Part shown: in pieces, positions 29,592-38,900 of the stretch
Layout of the letters: each line of letters opens with the position of its first letter
How positions within the stretch are numbered: the first letter of the stretch is position 1
Source: an uncultured bacterium
GTDB lineage: Bacteria; Nitrospirota; Thermodesulfovibrionia; Thermodesulfovibrionales; Thermodesulfovibrionaceae
NCBI GenBank assembly: GCA_937998865.1
Contig: CALLBR010000032.1
Span: 1 to 44,926 of the forward strand
Length of the DNA stretch: 44,926 nucleotides
Direction of reading: 5' to 3'
Translations under genes and position numbers: made by a program
Notes under the pieces: model-generated
Database searches by the model: none
The model's input: only the letters and a program-made list of their open reading frames with translations
Told to the model about the DNA's origin: nothing

Positions 29592-32500
29592 TTAAAATCT
29601 ATTTTCTTCCTTAATTTCTTTTTTTATTGTTCCTCCTCTTCTTATATCTTTTCCTAAACCATTTCTACCAAACTTAAAATTATGTATCTCAATATTTTTC
29701 GTGATTTCTAAAAGACTCTCTTTTACTTTATCGTTACTGCTTTTGATTACCCTCTCTAACTGTTGATTTTGATTGTTTTTTCTATTTCTTACCTCTTTTT
29801 CTAAAAGAATTGAACCGCTATCATCCCCTTTCTTTCTTGAATTAAGAATATTTTCAGTAATAGCATTTGTTAAAATCGTTGATCCTTCTGGTATATCTCT
29901 CAACTCCGCAGAATCACCAGTTAAATACATCCTACCATTAGGCTCTAAAACTATCTCTCTTCCTTCCTCGCCTACAAAAGCAAGTCCTCCCGGTGCATTA
30001 TCTGTACCGCCTGAAAAAGCAGGGATTGGAGCGGCTGCTATTGCTGCCGTTCTTAATGCTCCAAAAGCTGCTGTCGCTATCCCAAAAGGCAACCCCACTG
30101 GCAAACCTCCAGCATTTCTAACTGCTTTAATTGTTGCTGCTGCTGTATCTATTAGAGATTGACTTATTGCCAATGCTTTTTGAAAAACAGCAACTCTTCT
30201 ACTTCTCCTAATTTGCTCTTCTTCTATCTTTTCCTTTTCTGCATCAAATCTTTTCTCTATAGCCTCTCTTTGTGTTGCGTTTTCACCTACTATCGCGAGT
30301 TCCCTTTCCCTCTCTTGCTCCAACCTATCAATTCTCAAATCACTCTCTTGCTGTCTTCTTTCATTGATATTACTGAATAATTGACCTATTTGGTTTCCCC
30401 ATTGTGACACCTGACCTGACAAATCAGAAAGGAAGTTTTGCGCCCTTAATAATTGTAAATCTTGCAGCTTCTTTAAAGATTCATCTGTTTTATCTGTTGC
30501 TTTTTTTATCTCAACTGGTATTTGTTCGATTCCTTCTGTTTTTATTTCTATTGTCTTAGGAGTAATTTCTATTTCTTTAATCTTTTTAAACCCTTTTATC
30601 TTTCTCCCTATAGATTTCTCCTCCTTTTCGTCTAATCCTAAAATTATCCTTAACTGATCAGCTCTTTCTTTGATACTATTTTTTAACCCGTCTCCTCCTT
30701 GGATTAAAGCTCTAATTCTTGATATCTCACCATCAATTAAACTAATTCTTTCCTCGTTAAATTTAACTTCATCACTGCTTTGTTTCGCTCTAAAAACAAG
30801 TAACTGAGCATTCTTTTTTTGTGCCTCTGTTAAATCTCCCGTTTTCCCAACTAAATTCTCAATACTCGATGTGTCATTTAGCTTTTCGTTCTTTTGTATT
30901 AAAACGCTTTGCTCCTTTTGTAAATCAATGACTTGTTGAGCTAATTTTATTTGATTCTCCGATATCTTTTGCAAATTCTCCTCCTGTTGCCTCAAAAGGA
31001 TCGTATTCAATATCTCTGTATTTACTTGCTTTTGAATTTTTGCTAACTCCTCTTTTGTCGTTTTTTCAGTTATTAAAGCTGGTAAATAATCTTTATACTC
31101 TGTATTTAACTGATTTATTATCTTTCTACTTTCCTCCTCCGTTGGATTAAGTTTGATCAATACCCCTATCAACGCATTAAACTCCTGTCTTTGCAACTCT
31201 AATGATGACGTTTGCTTTTCTATATCGGGCGTTATTTCCCCTAATATTTTCGTTAAACTTTGAAGAGTTCCCCGGATGAAAGAAGCTATTAAACCATCTC
31301 CTTTTTCTATACCTAACAAAAAACCCTCCCATGCGGAACTTAATAATTTAATATCTCCTGTTAAAGTATCTAATTGCTCTTTTGCAAACCTTTCCGCTGT
31401 CCCTGCTGCGTTTTCTAAAGCCTTCTCATTCTCATTGATCTTATCTGTATTATTTGCAATTACACTAGCAACAACCGCTCCTCTTTTTCCAAACAATTCA
31501 TTAGCTGCTGATAGCCTATCTGTAGAATCATTTATAATATCCATAGCATCCTCCCACGTTAACCCTTTATCAGAAAGATCAATGAATATATTTCTCAATG
31601 CAGTTGCTGCCACAGATGCATCAATATTATTATCAACCGCTACGCCTAAAATTGCGTTTTGTCTTTCTAAACTGACATTTACCGCTTTTGCAGCAGGAGA
31701 AACAATAGATAATGCTGTTTCAAGTTTCGAGAAATTAAAAGCAGATATTTGAGTTGTTTTTGTTAATATATCAGCAACTTTTTTGCTTTCACTGGCTTCT
31801 AATTGAAATGCGTTTAACTGCCCCGCTACCAATCCTGCTGCACTTGCTAAATCCGTTCCTAATGCTGTGGCTGCACTCAGAATCCCAGGAGTCATTTTAA
31901 TAATATTTTCCTGACTTACCCCTAATCTTGCTAATTCTGTTTGTGCTTTAGCAACTTGTGAAGCTGAAAACTCCGTGCTTTTTCCTAATTCTAATTGCTG
32001 CTCTCTTAATTCTGCCGTCTCCTCGCTTGTCTTACCTAGAATACTATTTAAAACACTGTTTGTATCTTGGAAATCTCTGAACGTTTTTATAGCTCTTCCG
32101 ATACCGTTTATAAGCCCCGTCACCGCAACTAATACTGCTGTAAATTTCACACTTATAGCACTTAGAAATTTAGGATAATTTGCAACACTTCTTTGAAATT
32201 GTCCTGCATTTTTATCAATCCTTTTCAACTTCCTATCAAGTGCTGTGACTTCTTTATTTAATCTCCTCGCTTCTTTTGATGATTCTCCCTGTTCTAAAGC
32301 AGCTTTTTTATAACTATTTCTTAGATCAATTAACCTTTTACTCTCTTTCTCATACAAGGTTATTAATCCTAAAGATTGTTTTGCGCTCTCTTTTAACTCT
32401 TTGTTTCTTTCCTGAATTTTTACCTTAACTTTAGCAATATCTTTAGCCTGATCCTTATTTAAACCGCTTAATCTTTTCTTTAATCTTTCCTCTTCTTTTT

Positions 32501-32876
32501 GAAGCTTCAAAGTTTCGTCAGTTGATTTTTTTAATTTATCCTGATCGTCTCTTAACTTCAATATAGATTTATCTAAATCGGATATTTTCTTTTTTAAGTC
32601 ACCATATTGTAATGCGGTTATTTCGCTTTGCGCTGCTATTTCTTTGAGCCTTTCCCTGTTTGTTTCTAAAGTGACATTTAATCCGTCTGTTTGCTCTTTT
32701 AACTGCTTAGATTTCTCAACGATTTTTTTAACCGATGTAGAATATTTTGATCTTGATTGAACTACTTTTTTTATAAAGTTCTCATAGACCTCATCAAACC
32801 TCAATAATAATTCTATCGCTTCTCTTAATTGGCTATCATCTTCTAAATCTAATAGCTCCTTCCATCCATTACTCAT
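29592..32876 (-). CDS. Tape measure protein
   Basis: 1094 aa. Residues about 1-230 are coiled coil. About 265-480 is a TP901-type core: STEFSASQVAKAQTELARLG, GILSAATALGTDLASAAGL, and LRNIFIDLSDKGLTWEDAM. A long coiled-coil stretch follows. A Gly/Ala-rich hydrophobic segment (about 940-975, GIATAAFGALRTAAIAAAPI) and a short globular end complete it. Its length sets tail length; by the usual 0.15 nm per residue this would be roughly 160 nm. It follows the frameshifted chaperone pair. Confidence 0.9.
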   Translation of the reverse strand: MSNGWKELLDLEDDSQLREAIELLLRFDEVYENFIKKVVQSRSKYSTSVKKIVEKSKQLKEQTDGLNVTLETNRERLKEIAAQSEITALQYGDLKKKISDLDKSILKLRDDQDKLKKSTDETLKLQKEEERLKKRLSGLNKDQAKDIAKVKVKIQERNKELKESAKQSLGLITLYEKESKRLIDLRNSYKKAALEQGESSKEARRLNKEVTALDRKLKRIDKNAGQFQRSVANYPKFLSAISVKFTAVLVAVTGLINGIGRAIKTFRDFQDTNSVLNSILGKTSEETAELREQQLELGKSTEFSASQVAKAQTELARLGVSQENIIKMTPGILSAATALGTDLASAAGLVAGQLNAFQLEASESKKVADILTKTTQISAFNFSKLETALSIVSPAAKAVNVSLERQNAILGVAVDNNIDASVAATALRNIFIDLSDKGLTWEDAMDIINDSTDRLSAANELFGKRGAVVASVIANNTDKINENEKALENAAGTAERFAKEQLDTLTGDIKLLSSAWEGFLLGIEKGDGLIASFIRGTLQSLTKILGEITPDIEKQTSSLELQRQEFNALIGVLIKLNPTEEESRKIINQLNTEYKDYLPALITEKTTKEELAKIQKQVNTEILNTILLRQQEENLQKISENQIKLAQQVIDLQKEQSVLIQKNEKLNDTSSIENLVGKTGDLTEAQKKNAQLLVFRAKQSSDEVKFNEERISLIDGEISRIRALIQGGDGLKNSIKERADQLRIILGLDEKEEKSIGRKIKGFKKIKEIEITPKTIEIKTEGIEQIPVEIKKATDKTDESLKKLQDLQLLRAQNFLSDLSGQVSQWGNQIGQLFSNINERRQQESDLRIDRLEQERERELAIVGENATQREAIEKRFDAEKEKIEEEQIRRSRRVAVFQKALAISQSLIDTAAATIKAVRNAGGLPVGLPFGIATAAFGALRTAAIAAAPIPAFSGGTDNAPGGLAFVGEEGREIVLEPNGRMYLTGDSAELRDIPEGSTILTNAITENILNSRKKGDDSGSILLEKEVRNRKNNQNQQLERVIKSSNDKVKESLLEITKNIEIHNFKFGRNGLGKDIRRGGTIKKEIKEENRF

Positions 32877-32881
32877 AAATA

Positions 32882-32911
32882 GCTATTTAATTGCACTTAA
32901 TGCAATTTAGC
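32882..32911. other. Hairpin between chaperone and tape measure genes
   Basis: GCTA, ATTGCA-cttaa-TGCAAT, TAGC: a stable inverted repeat in the 40-bp gap without a T run. It could stabilise mRNA ends or modulate tape measure expression. Confidence 0.4.
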
Positions 32912-32916
32912 CATTT

Positions 32917-33186
32917 TTAACCTTTATTATTTGATTTCTTCTTTTTCCTGTAATGCTCTATTCTTTGCTGAAACTCAAACACAGATAACTTTTTAGGATT
33001 TCTAACACCCATTTCCTCCATTAAAGCAACCATCTCTTCAAATGCTAAATCCTTTTGATTCAAATAATTATTCTCTTGATTAGACCTGAATTCTTTTGGT
33101 TTTTGTAATGACAACAAATAATTATCTACAATTTTTACTATTTTCCTCTGTCTTTCCGCTCCTTCTTCATTACCTCCATAATCCAT
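32917..33186 (-). CDS. Tail assembly chaperone, downstream frame
   Basis: The ATG-initiated part gives 89 aa, but the frame is open and protein-like back to the A10 run at 33297-33306 (it adds HRELKSYFPERYGDSG and NIYSEILRKVIAQNNSV). It should therefore be made as the C-terminal part of a fusion with the 157-aa protein, giving about 266 aa. Its position directly before the tape measure gene is that of gpT in the lambda gpG/gpGT pair. The C-terminus is Lys-rich (HYRKKKKSNNKG). Confidence 0.7.
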   Translation of the reverse strand: MDYGGNEEGAERQRKIVKIVDNYLLSLQKPKEFRSNQENNYLNQKDLAFEEMVALMEEMGVRNPKKLSVFEFQQRIEHYRKKKKSNNKG

Positions 33187-33242
33187 GATTACAGAATTGT
33201 TTTGAGCAATTACTTTTCTTAGAATCTCACTGTAAATATTAA

Positions 33243-33716
33243 CTAATCCACTATCTCCATATCTTTCCGGGAAATAAGATTTAAGCTCTCTGTGAATTTT
33301 TTTTTTACTTGGTTGATCTCGGATAATATCATTGATTTTGTTAATCCATTATCTGATAAAAACTTAATTGTTGTTTTTAAATTGTTTTCACTAAAATCAT
33401 TTACCTCTTCTCCATTGATACTTTTAATCATTGGAATGATACAAAAACTATTAACGTCTAATCCTTTAATTATCATATAATAGTTATTCATCAAGTTCCT
33501 TTGCTCCTCTATAGCTTCCTGCACCTTACCGTTAGAAAGATTTTGGTTTATTAGTGAATGATGCTTATAAACGGAATTCATAGTTGACCCAACACCGCTA
33601 TCTAACAAAAACAATCTTTCCATTTCATGGTCTCTTTCTGCTGAAATCTCTTTTATTGAATCGTACAAAACAACCTTAGTTCTTTTCGAACCTTTTCTCA
33701 AAACTAAATCCCTCAT
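33243..33716 (-). CDS. Tail assembly chaperone, upstream frame
   Basis: 157 aa, helical and acidic, for example SIYKHH-like and NLMNNYYMIIKGLDVNSFCI segments. The frame ends 54 bases past a run of ten A that encodes KKK (residues 138-140). A -1 slip there joins it to the 32917-33186 frame. As in lambda gpG, the short form would be abundant and the fusion minor; both coat the tape measure protein before tube assembly. Confidence 0.7.
   Translation of the reverse strand: MRDLVLRKGSKRTKVVLYDSIKEISAERDHEMERLFLLDSGVGSTMNSVYKHHSLINQNLSNGKVQEAIEEQRNLMNNYYMIIKGLDVNSFCIIPMIKSINGEEVNDFSENNLKTTIKFLSDNGLTKSMILSEINQVKKKFTESLNLISRKDMEIVD
33297..33306 (-). promoter_or_regulatory. Predicted -1 frameshift slip site (A10)
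   Basis: Minus strand GTA AAA AAA AAA TTC. Backing up one base at A AAA AAA gives AAA ATT CAC AGA, open without a stop into the downstream frame. Ribosomal slippage or transcriptional slippage would both work on ten A. Confidence 0.75.
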
Positions 33717-33724
33717 TATCTTTT

Positions 33725-33871
33725 TTAGTTAATTGTTAATATTGTTAATAATCCCATTACAACGATACATAAAACAATGCCCGTGTATTTTATCGCTGAA
33801 TTGATTTTATCCACTTCAAACTCATATCTTTCGCTTTTATACCAACTGCACATATTTTTAACACCCTTCAT
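33725..33871 (-). CDS. Small membrane protein, 48 aa
   Basis: Read from the gap: ATG at 33871-33869 overlapping the preceding gene by 14 bases (or the ATG at 33853), TAA at 33727-33725. A charged N-terminal half (SWYKSERYEFEVDK) is followed by one transmembrane segment, GIVLCIVVMGLLTILTI. It has an orderly N-in or N-out single pass and looks real. It sits between tail completion and chaperone genes, an unusual place for a membrane protein. Confidence 0.6.
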   Translation of the reverse strand: MKGVKNMCSWYKSERYEFEVDKINSAIKYTGIVLCIVVMGLLTILTIN

Positions 33872-34496
33872 AATAATAACACTTAAAATCGAACCTTAAA
33901 CCCCTGTAAGGGTAATAAAGGAATTGAGTGTTTGTGGTATCAAAACTAAAACCCTCGAATATATTATCAGGCTCATCATATACACTTTTCAACTCTACCC
34001 CCATTACACAACCACCGTTTAAACTTTCTGGATATCTAGCGTTTCCGCTTTGCTTTATGATATCCCTTTTTATCTCCTCTATAAAATCCTCATCCCTATC
34101 ACAATCGACCTCGTTTAAATTCATCCAAAAAATACAACTAATCTCTCTTGTGAACTTATTTCTAATCCTTTCCTTATAATCCTCTGACTTCTCATTATCA
34201 TGAGCAATGAAGAAACAATATGATTTATAATTATCCACCTCTAACAAGTTTGCAAAATCATATCCCTCCTTAACAAATATCCCCGGGTAGATATACTTTC
34301 TTTCACTTCTGAATTGATCATCTTTATCCTTTGTATTATTATGGCTCATATAAACCGCTCTGCCAAAAGATTTTTCCAACCAATCGAACTCCTTAAATTT
34401 TTCTTGTAATCCATTAACCACCATATCTATTCCAAAAGGATTAGACACAATATATTCAGGTAAATTTTTTATTGAGTTTGGTGTTAGTCTTTTCAT
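33858..34496 (-). CDS. Head-tail or tail completion protein, 212 aa
   Basis: Mixed alpha/beta, with aromatic C-terminal end FYYPYRGLRFDFKCYYY-like strands. Placed after the gp10-like protein and before the tail chaperones, the slot of the tail terminator/completion protein. No diagnostic motif, so assignment is by gene order only. It overlaps the gp10-like gene by four bases. Confidence 0.5.
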   Translation of the reverse strand: MKRLTPNSIKNLPEYIVSNPFGIDMVVNGLQEKFKEFDWLEKSFGRAVYMSHNNTKDKDDQFRSERKYIYPGIFVKEGYDFANLLEVDNYKSYCFFIAHDNEKSEDYKERIRNKFTREISCIFWMNLNEVDCDRDEDFIEEIKRDIIKQSGNARYPESLNGGCVMGVELKSVYDEPDNIFEGFSFDTTNTQFLYYPYRGLRFDFKCYYYEGC

Positions 34497-34903
34497 AGTA
34501 TTTTTCTAATTCTTTCTTTTACTCCCGGTGTTAATTTTTCTCTTAATTCCTTTTTACTTTCATCAGTCAAACCAAATATTTTAGCACCATAATTATGAAT
34601 CATTAAATCGGTTTTATCATCATCGCCATCAAACAAATATTTTTTTTCGTTTAATATTGGCTTTATCCCTTGGTGAAAATCCCCTGTTTCAAACAGAACA
34701 ATTTTACCCGGTGCTTGCGGTTGTTTAGAATCTTTTACATAATTAGGCATTTCACTACCATCACTTTTCTCTCCTCTTAATAACTGATCCCTATTAAGAT
34801 CAGCCATAAAATTCCTGTTTTCATTAGCCTCTGTTCTTATTATACCTTCTATCCCATTAAGAATATTTTCTATTTTCTCTATAGCCTGAATTATTACGCT
34901 CAT
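34493..34903 (-). CDS. HK97 gp10-like / virion morphogenesis protein, 136 aa
   Basis: An N-terminal helix is followed by NRDQLLRGEKSDGSEMPNY, a PQAPGKIVLFETGDFHQGI strand turn and a basic C-terminal helix (REKLTPGVKERIRKIL). The DxLxxGxxxDGxxxxxY and TGDFxxGI patterns recur in small neck proteins of Bacteroidota phages, equivalent to HK97 gp10. Position between the 441-aa and 212-aa genes agrees. Moderate confidence in the family. Confidence 0.6.
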   Translation of the reverse strand: MSVIIQAIEKIENILNGIEGIIRTEANENRNFMADLNRDQLLRGEKSDGSEMPNYVKDSKQPQAPGKIVLFETGDFHQGIKPILNEKKYLFDGDDDKTDLMIHNYGAKIFGLTDESKKELREKLTPGVKERIRKIL

Positions 34904-36225
34904 GATAATGTACCTAATCCTGCAATTATATCTTCACTTCCATCATCGCAAGGGAAACAACTTTCCCCTAGTCCTGATAAATCAAAGCTAAGTGATTTTA
35001 CCGAACTTTGGTAATTATCGTAAACCGTTCCATAAACTCCCTTTGAATGAAATAACTCTTTTTTAGCCTCGTTTTTTAACTGGTTTGCGAGGTTATTACT
35101 TCCTCTTGTATTGTACGCCATACTACTAAGTAATTTCATTGCCACAGACTGCTTTAAACAACTCTCAAACAAATCCTCTTCCATAGCAATAGCATTACCT
35201 ATATCGCACTTGGTAGTTATGTTGAGATTTAACCCATAATTTTCTGTATATGATTCCGATACCTCCGCAGGATCAAACCCGTCATCAATTACACTCTCAT
35301 CAACCGAAAATCCAGTCACAAAAATAAAATTACTCCACTGCTTATAATACTCATTCCACTTATGATATTTACTATCTGGCATTTCGTTCCATATAATCCT
35401 CATTTTTATAGCTCTTCCGCCTAATGATAATAATTGGCTTTGTCTATACCCTAAATAAAAATCTCCTCCTACATCATGTAAATCTGATTCATAACGCAAT
35501 ATGTTGTCTTCATTGATATTACTCCACACACTGCTTTTAGATTTATTATGATTAATCACAAACGTTGTTAACGGCTCTTGCTGCGAACTATGATACAACA
35601 AAACATTAAGACCATTGAAATTCCCTTCAAAATGATGTCCTATTTTATTGATAATGGTAACTAAAGAGCTTTCACCTTTTTTTTGCCTGATCTTTAAACC
35701 TACAAATTCATTTTCTCCCCTAACTATATCGTCATAATCTGGTTCGCCACTAAAAAGCAATATCCTGTCGTAAATAGATTTCACAACACTCCTTACCTTT
35801 TTATAATTCATCCAATCATCAATCATTTTATCTATTCCAGAATAAACCGATTTTATAAGATAATCACTTAATTCATCTATTTCACTCCAATAATCTTCGT
35901 CTGTCGGTGGGTTTCCTCCTTTAGATTCTGAATCATTTACATATTCATAATTCACACCGTTAAAAGCAACTTTTGACCCTTTCTTATAAATACCGTTTGC
36001 ATCATTATCTGCCGTGTAATCTGGATATTTATAATGAGCGAAATTTTTTATTGACTGATCAATATTCTCTATGCTTTCTAATAAGCTATGAGCATCATTA
36101 AAATAAAGACCACTCCTCGACTCTAATAAACACTCGGCTAATAGTGGATATTCTGGATTGCTAGTTTGATAAAAACCAACCAACCCAAACAAATCCTCTC
36201 TTAATTTTCTTCTATCTACTATCAT
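34900..36225 (-). CDS. Head/neck structural protein, 441 aa
   Basis: Starts MIVDRRKLREDLFGLVGFYQ. A segment at about 98-132 (KGSKVAFNGVNYEYVNDSES and EDYWSEI) resembles the virion carbohydrate-binding module also present in the 984-aa tail protein. The rest is mixed alpha/beta, with a Cys pair near the end. It is between the phospholipase and gp10-like gene; likely neck or adaptor. No family certain. Confidence 0.5.
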   Translation of the reverse strand: MIVDRRKLREDLFGLVGFYQTSNPEYPLLAECLLESRSGLYFNDAHSLLESIENIDQSIKNFAHYKYPDYTADNDANGIYKKGSKVAFNGVNYEYVNDSESKGGNPPTDEDYWSEIDELSDYLIKSVYSGIDKMIDDWMNYKKVRSVVKSIYDRILLFSGEPDYDDIVRGENEFVGLKIRQKKGESSLVTIINKIGHHFEGNFNGLNVLLYHSSQQEPLTTFVINHNKSKSSVWSNINEDNILRYESDLHDVGGDFYLGYRQSQLLSLGGRAIKMRIIWNEMPDSKYHKWNEYYKQWSNFIFVTGFSVDESVIDDGFDPAEVSESYTENYGLNLNITTKCDIGNAIAMEEDLFESCLKQSVAMKLLSSMAYNTRGSNNLANQLKNEAKKELFHSKGVYGTVYDNYQSSVKSLSFDLSGLGESCFPCDDGSEDIIAGLGTLS

Positions 36226-37145
36226 AATTCGTATTCGTCAATGTACTTTTTATCAAAACCTAAATTTTTGCCCTCCCTAATAAATAACCTCATTTTTTCC
36301 TGATCAAATGTAAATGCGTTATTTCCTTGTATTAACTCTTTAGGAGTCCAATGAACCCTTAAATTTATTTTTCTGTTTTGACACAAATTTATGACTTCAT
36401 CTACATTCATGTTTGCAATTTTCATACTCCTCGCATCCCACACCCTTTTTGCTACGTCAAACATGTTTTTTAAATCACCTTCATTTTTTCTCTCAGGTCT
36501 ATCTCTATGTAAAACCAAATCAACTTCTAAAATATCATTTCGTGACCATAAATAATCGGATTCATGACCGTTATCAATTCCACCATCTCCCCACTCCTCA
36601 ACCTCTCCTTCATTATTAGGATATCTTGTGTCTTTTGCCACACTCATCACAAAAGGAGCATTTGCACTGTGCCATATCTTCTTTTTATAACCTTCAAAAT
36701 CACCACTCCACTCATCCGACCGGAAAGAAACATTTTCTTTGTAATTGTATGAGAAAGCAGAAACATACATTATCTTCCCTAAATGATTGATTTTATCAAA
36801 ATCTTTTTCCGTGATAAATTCATTTATCTTTTTCAAAAGATTATTTGATGTTCCAATTGATTTCCTACCACCAACAAAAGACAATCCAAATCTTTTTATT
36901 ATATATCCCCACCTCACCTTTTCTCCTTTAAATGCTGACCTCTCTAATATGTCTTTATTACTTACCGACCCATAAGCCCTTTCTAATTCATCCCATTTAT
37001 TTAGCATTACAAAAGGCAACATTAAAGAGCCTGTACTTGTCCCATCACCTATATCATATTTGATATTTCTTTGTGATAATCGTCCAACAGTAACCGCTCC
37101 GTTTTCTCCTCCTCCTGCGATTGATATGGCTTTTAATTTTTTCAT
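36222..37145 (-). CDS. Patatin-like phospholipase, 307 aa
   Basis: The patatin fold signature is complete: an oxyanion loop GGGENGAV (11-18), a nucleophile elbow G-T-S-T-G with Ser 37, a SANAPFVM block, and the catalytic DGG at 187-189 (WGDGGIDNG). The enzyme would hydrolyse acyl esters of membrane lipids. It lies inside the head-neck operon, overlapped by four bases on both sides, so it is presumably made late and may be packaged. Possible roles are membrane damage at entry or at lysis. The assignment is firm, the role inferred. Confidence 0.85.
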   Translation of the reverse strand: MKKLKAISIAGGGENGAVTVGRLSQRNIKYDIGDGTSTGSLMLPFVMLNKWDELERAYGSVSNKDILERSAFKGEKVRWGYIIKRFGLSFVGGRKSIGTSNNLLKKINEFITEKDFDKINHLGKIMYVSAFSYNYKENVSFRSDEWSGDFEGYKKKIWHSANAPFVMSVAKDTRYPNNEGEVEEWGDGGIDNGHESDYLWSRNDILEVDLVLHRDRPERKNEGDLKNMFDVAKRVWDARSMKIANMNVDEVINLCQNRKINLRVHWTPKELIQGNNAFTFDQEKMRLFIREGKNLGFDKKYIDEYEL

Positions 37146-37645
37146 TTAATTATGATTGATATTAAGAATTCAAACGTTTTATTTCCTTCTGTATTAACTA
37201 TTGTATTTAGAAATCCATGTTGCACATGATTTATATTGTTAGCATCTTCCTGAATTTTCGCAATCAAAACACTATTTACTCCTGATCTTTTCCACCCGTT
37301 GAAATGATTGTCAATACTAGTTAAATATTGTACTGTTTCATGTTCTGTTAATAACGGATGATATAACGCCATCTCTGTCATTTCTCTTATCTTTTTCTCT
37401 CTGGCGTTTACATGTATTTCTGATACATCCGCTAACTCTCCATCATGATTATTAATGATACTTTTCAATACTAATTTATCGTTTTCACTGGCATCAACTT
37501 CAAAATCAACATATATTCTTCCTTTTGTGATATAAGGAGGCGTTAAATAATTACTGATTACACTAGCCCTGATTTCTAAATCTAGTTTTTCAATATTTAC
37601 TTTATTATTTAACGTTTCTGAAATTTTATAAATATAAGCTATCAT
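37142..37645 (-). CDS. Structural protein, 167 aa
   Basis: Strand-rich with an acidic middle and a C-terminal EFLISIIIK strand. NVNIEKLDLEIRASVISNYL and VLKSIINNHDGEL are patterns I have seen in Bacteroidota phage virion operons (head-tail or baseplate). It follows the 391-aa structural gene by 12 bases. No specific function assigned. Confidence 0.5.
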   Translation of the reverse strand: MIAYIYKISETLNNKVNIEKLDLEIRASVISNYLTPPYITKGRIYVDFEVDASENDKLVLKSIINNHDGELADVSEIHVNAREKKIREMTEMALYHPLLTEHETVQYLTSIDNHFNGWKRSGVNSVLIAKIQEDANNINHVQHGFLNTIVNTEGNKTFEFLISIIIK

Positions 37646-37657
37646 AATTATTTGGTT

Positions 37658-38830
37658 TTAACTTCCAATTACCTCAACTAATTCTTCAATTTCTACAACC
37701 ACTCCCCAAATACTTGCTAAATTCCCATTTTCACTTCCTGCAAATTGCAAAGATAAATTATTATTCCCGACGCTTGTCGGATTAACTATAAATGTCTTGC
37801 TAAATGAATAAATCTGGTTTGTCCCTCTTCCATCTAAACTTATTCCTGCTGTATCTTTTGGCTCTTGTCTATGAACATCACTTTCAGTTAAAACATTTTG
37901 AATCCGGCTATCTGCAAAATTTATTAAAGTTCTTAAATCCTGACCACCATCATTAACAGACCAATTGTAATCTACCTTTATTTTATGTTGTGCTATCCTT
38001 TGTATATTGATATCTACTCCTAATTTTTCCGTGAAAACATTTGAATTATTGATCTGCAACGAACTACTTAGAATCACCTGATTCAAACACGGAATAAAAT
38101 TTGATCCATTCCACCTTAAAACTGAATTGTTAATTATTGACACCCCGGACAAATCAACATCACTATGAACTCCTATTGATGCATTTATATCTTGTCTTTC
38201 TTGACTAGTTATTATTTCTCCACTTCCTGCATTGTTTACATCATTATGAATTGTAACACTCCCTTCATCCCCTGAAACCCTATTATTTGTTTCGGTTGTG
38301 ATATTACTAGCGTTTTGAGCTATTGCGGTATCTTGGTTAGAATTTACAAGGATCATTGAATTAACGGTATCAGTAGTTACCCCTAATCTTGTTATGACCT
38401 CTTCTAAATCATTTGTCCAAACACTTCCATTCCATATATAAATGCTTTGTCCCGGCTTTCTATTGAAGAAATAAACACCCTGACCATACTCAACAAAAAC
38501 CGTTTCGTTTATTTGTGGATTAGGCGCAACATTTGCGATATCATCAAAATTAGAAGCTCTGTAATTTGTTACTAACCCACTACCTACATCACTATCCTGA
38601 AAAAAAAAAGTATCTAAGTCGTTAATTAGATTTTCTAAAGATGTGTAGTTATTACCGTCTTTATCTAACCACTCATTAAAATGTCTTTCTTGACCATCTA
38701 CATATCTACCATTCCCAACATTCCAAACACCAACACTATCTTCATTGACATGCAATTGATGAGTGTATTTTGTAACAATCTCATTTTCTACTTTAAACCT
38801 TCCCGGAATGAACTCTATTATTCTAGCCAT
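37658..38830 (-). CDS. Virion structural protein, 390 aa (decoration or fibre-like)
   Basis: ATG at 38830 (MARIIEFIPGRFK); the longer TTG start would enter the terminator. Begins with a short beta domain, then FVEYGQGVYFFNRKPGQSIY, NGSVWTNDLEE, a central Asn/Ser/Thr-rich stretch with helical or trimeric-fibre character (ASNITTETNNRVSGDEGSV), and a C-terminal beta domain. It is directly downstream of the major capsid unit. Likely a capsid decoration, head fibre or upper-neck protein. Confidence 0.55.
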   Translation of the reverse strand: MARIIEFIPGRFKVENEIVTKYTHQLHVNEDSVGVWNVGNGRYVDGQERHFNEWLDKDGNNYTSLENLINDLDTFFFQDSDVGSGLVTNYRASNFDDIANVAPNPQINETVFVEYGQGVYFFNRKPGQSIYIWNGSVWTNDLEEVITRLGVTTDTVNSMILVNSNQDTAIAQNASNITTETNNRVSGDEGSVTIHNDVNNAGSGEIITSQERQDINASIGVHSDVDLSGVSIINNSVLRWNGSNFIPCLNQVILSSSLQINNSNVFTEKLGVDINIQRIAQHKIKVDYNWSVNDGGQDLRTLINFADSRIQNVLTESDVHRQEPKDTAGISLDGRGTNQIYSFSKTFIVNPTSVGNNNLSLQFAGSENGNLASIWGVVVEIEELVEVIGS

Positions 38831-38841
38831 GATGTAAATAT

Positions 38842-38876
38842 AAAAAAAGCCCAACTAAAAAACATTAGAAGGGCTT
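38842..38876 (-). terminator. Intrinsic terminator after the major capsid gene
   Basis: Minus strand AAGCCC-ttctaatgttttttagtt-GGGCTT followed by TTTTT. CTA/TAG inside the loop can extend the stem. Confidence 0.8.
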
Positions 38877-38900
38877 ATAATCAAAATTTGAAGAAAAATA

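Noticed and set aside
32882-32911. Hairpin before the tape measure gene as a terminator
   Set aside because: No T run follows on the minus strand, and the tape measure gene has no other promoter, so it would be cut off.
38599-38607. A9/T9 run in the 390-aa structural gene as a slip site
   Set aside because: It codes for DTFFF in a frame that continues normally; neither alternative frame leads to a protein-like extension.
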